A stretch of 64,000 bases of DNA from Giardia muris. Taxonomy: Eukaryota > Fornicata > Diplomonadida > Hexamitidae. The position numbers were made by a program, and so were the translations under genes. Below the pieces are notes generated by a model. That model was not told where the DNA came from. It ran no database searches and saw only the letters and a program-made list of their open reading frames with translations. The stretch covers positions 2,046,001-2,110,000 of the forward strand of contig CM016926.1 of NCBI GenBank assembly GCA_006247105.1. The letters run 5' to 3'. Positions 63,818 to 64,000 of this stretch are shown piece after piece; the stretch's first letter is position 1, and each line of letters begins with the position of its first letter.

Positions 63818-64000
63818 TCAAACGTTTGCGCCAGCGACATACGAGGGCTTATGTGCATTGAACCAACGGTCGACCGTCTCCTTGATCGTCAGGTTTTGTA
63901 GCCGCCCACGCTCAATCTCCTGGAAGAGAAGCATCCCTGTAAGAACCAAGGCATACATGATAAGGATTGGAACATAAACTGGGATGTCTGTGAACCCGAA
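63818..64000 (-). CDS. C-terminal fragment of a Rer1-like membrane protein (partial)
   Basis: The last 60 codons of a minus-strand gene; the rest lies beyond the window. The fragment begins with TDIPVYVPILIMYALVLTGMLL, a membrane helix whose 'xIPVxxPILxMY' pattern is like the last helix of Rer1, the Golgi retrieval receptor. A soluble tail follows (QEIERGRLQNLTIKETVDRW). In Rer1 the tail is usually more basic, so this is tentative; other small Golgi/ER membrane proteins are possible. The start is not visible. Confidence 0.55.
   Translation of the reverse strand, partial: FGFTDIPVYVPILIMYALVLTGMLLFQEIERGRLQNLTIKETVDRWFNAHKPSYVAGANV

Overview
The window looks like a nuclear chromosome segment from a diplomonad of the genus Giardia, most likely a Giardia muris-like species. 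The evidence is: (i) cysteine-rich variant-specific surface proteins (VSPs) full of CXXC, ending in one transmembrane helix and a GCRGK tail (from memory, G. intestinalis VSPs end CRGKA); (ii) stop codons that overlap or closely precede the Giardia poly(A) signal AGTRAA; (iii) start codons preceded by short A-rich initiators; (iv) intronless, very tightly packed genes; (v) many ankyrin-repeat ('21.1'-type) and NEK-type kinase/ankyrin proteins; (vi) flagellar and basal-body genes. Several reading frames appear longer only if GTG or TTG is accepted as a start; I moved those starts to the first ATG in an A-rich context.

Region 1 (1-20180) is a GC-rich tandem amplification. One unit holds a VSP gene (+), a decayed ankyrin-RING gene (-), an ankyrin/coiled-coil/ankyrin/kinase gene (+) broken by a 2-nt frameshift, and a 60-bp minisatellite. 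The window has most of unit A, all of unit B and the VSP end of unit C. Offsets are 8375 bp (A to B) and 9979 bp (B to C). The 1604-bp difference is fully explained by 25 extra minisatellite units (1500 bp), a CCCG insertion (4 bp), an 84-bp coiled-coil block and a net 16 bp in the RING relic. The three VSPs encode the same protein. The array stops abruptly just after the third VSP.

Region 2 (20180-39440) is single-copy. It holds a 54-codon SPRY-like relic at the junction, a 2251-aa protein of unknown function, and a UBR-type ubiquitin ligase transcribed divergently from it across an 18-bp gap. The ligase reading frame runs into an antisense tRNA-Gln(TTG). Then come a membrane-anchored protein disulfide isomerase, an EF-hand protein, a small IQ-motif protein, a basic hypothetical protein, a TauE/SafE-like membrane protein and an 838-aa unknown.

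Region 3 (39440-55200) holds a 2375-aa ASH/MSP-domain protein resembling CFAP65, a 989-aa unknown, an ABCA-like half transporter whose ATG lies 7 bp from its divergent neighbour's ATG, a SAS-6-like centriole protein and a SET-domain histone methyltransferase.

Region 4 (55220-64000) is a minus-strand block of ankyrin genes: an ankyrin-RING protein, three ankyrin proteins with different catalytically dead kinase domains, and one ankyrin-only relative. Their shared C-terminal ankyrin block suggests local duplication. Poly(A) signals of upstream genes often sit within about 10 nt of the next ATG. At the right edge is the C-terminus of a Rer1-like membrane protein.

Functionally, region 1 fits surface-antigen amplification; the rest mixes flagellar/centriolar, secretory, ubiquitin and ankyrin/NEK signalling genes. 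All assignments come from reading motifs; no database search was possible.
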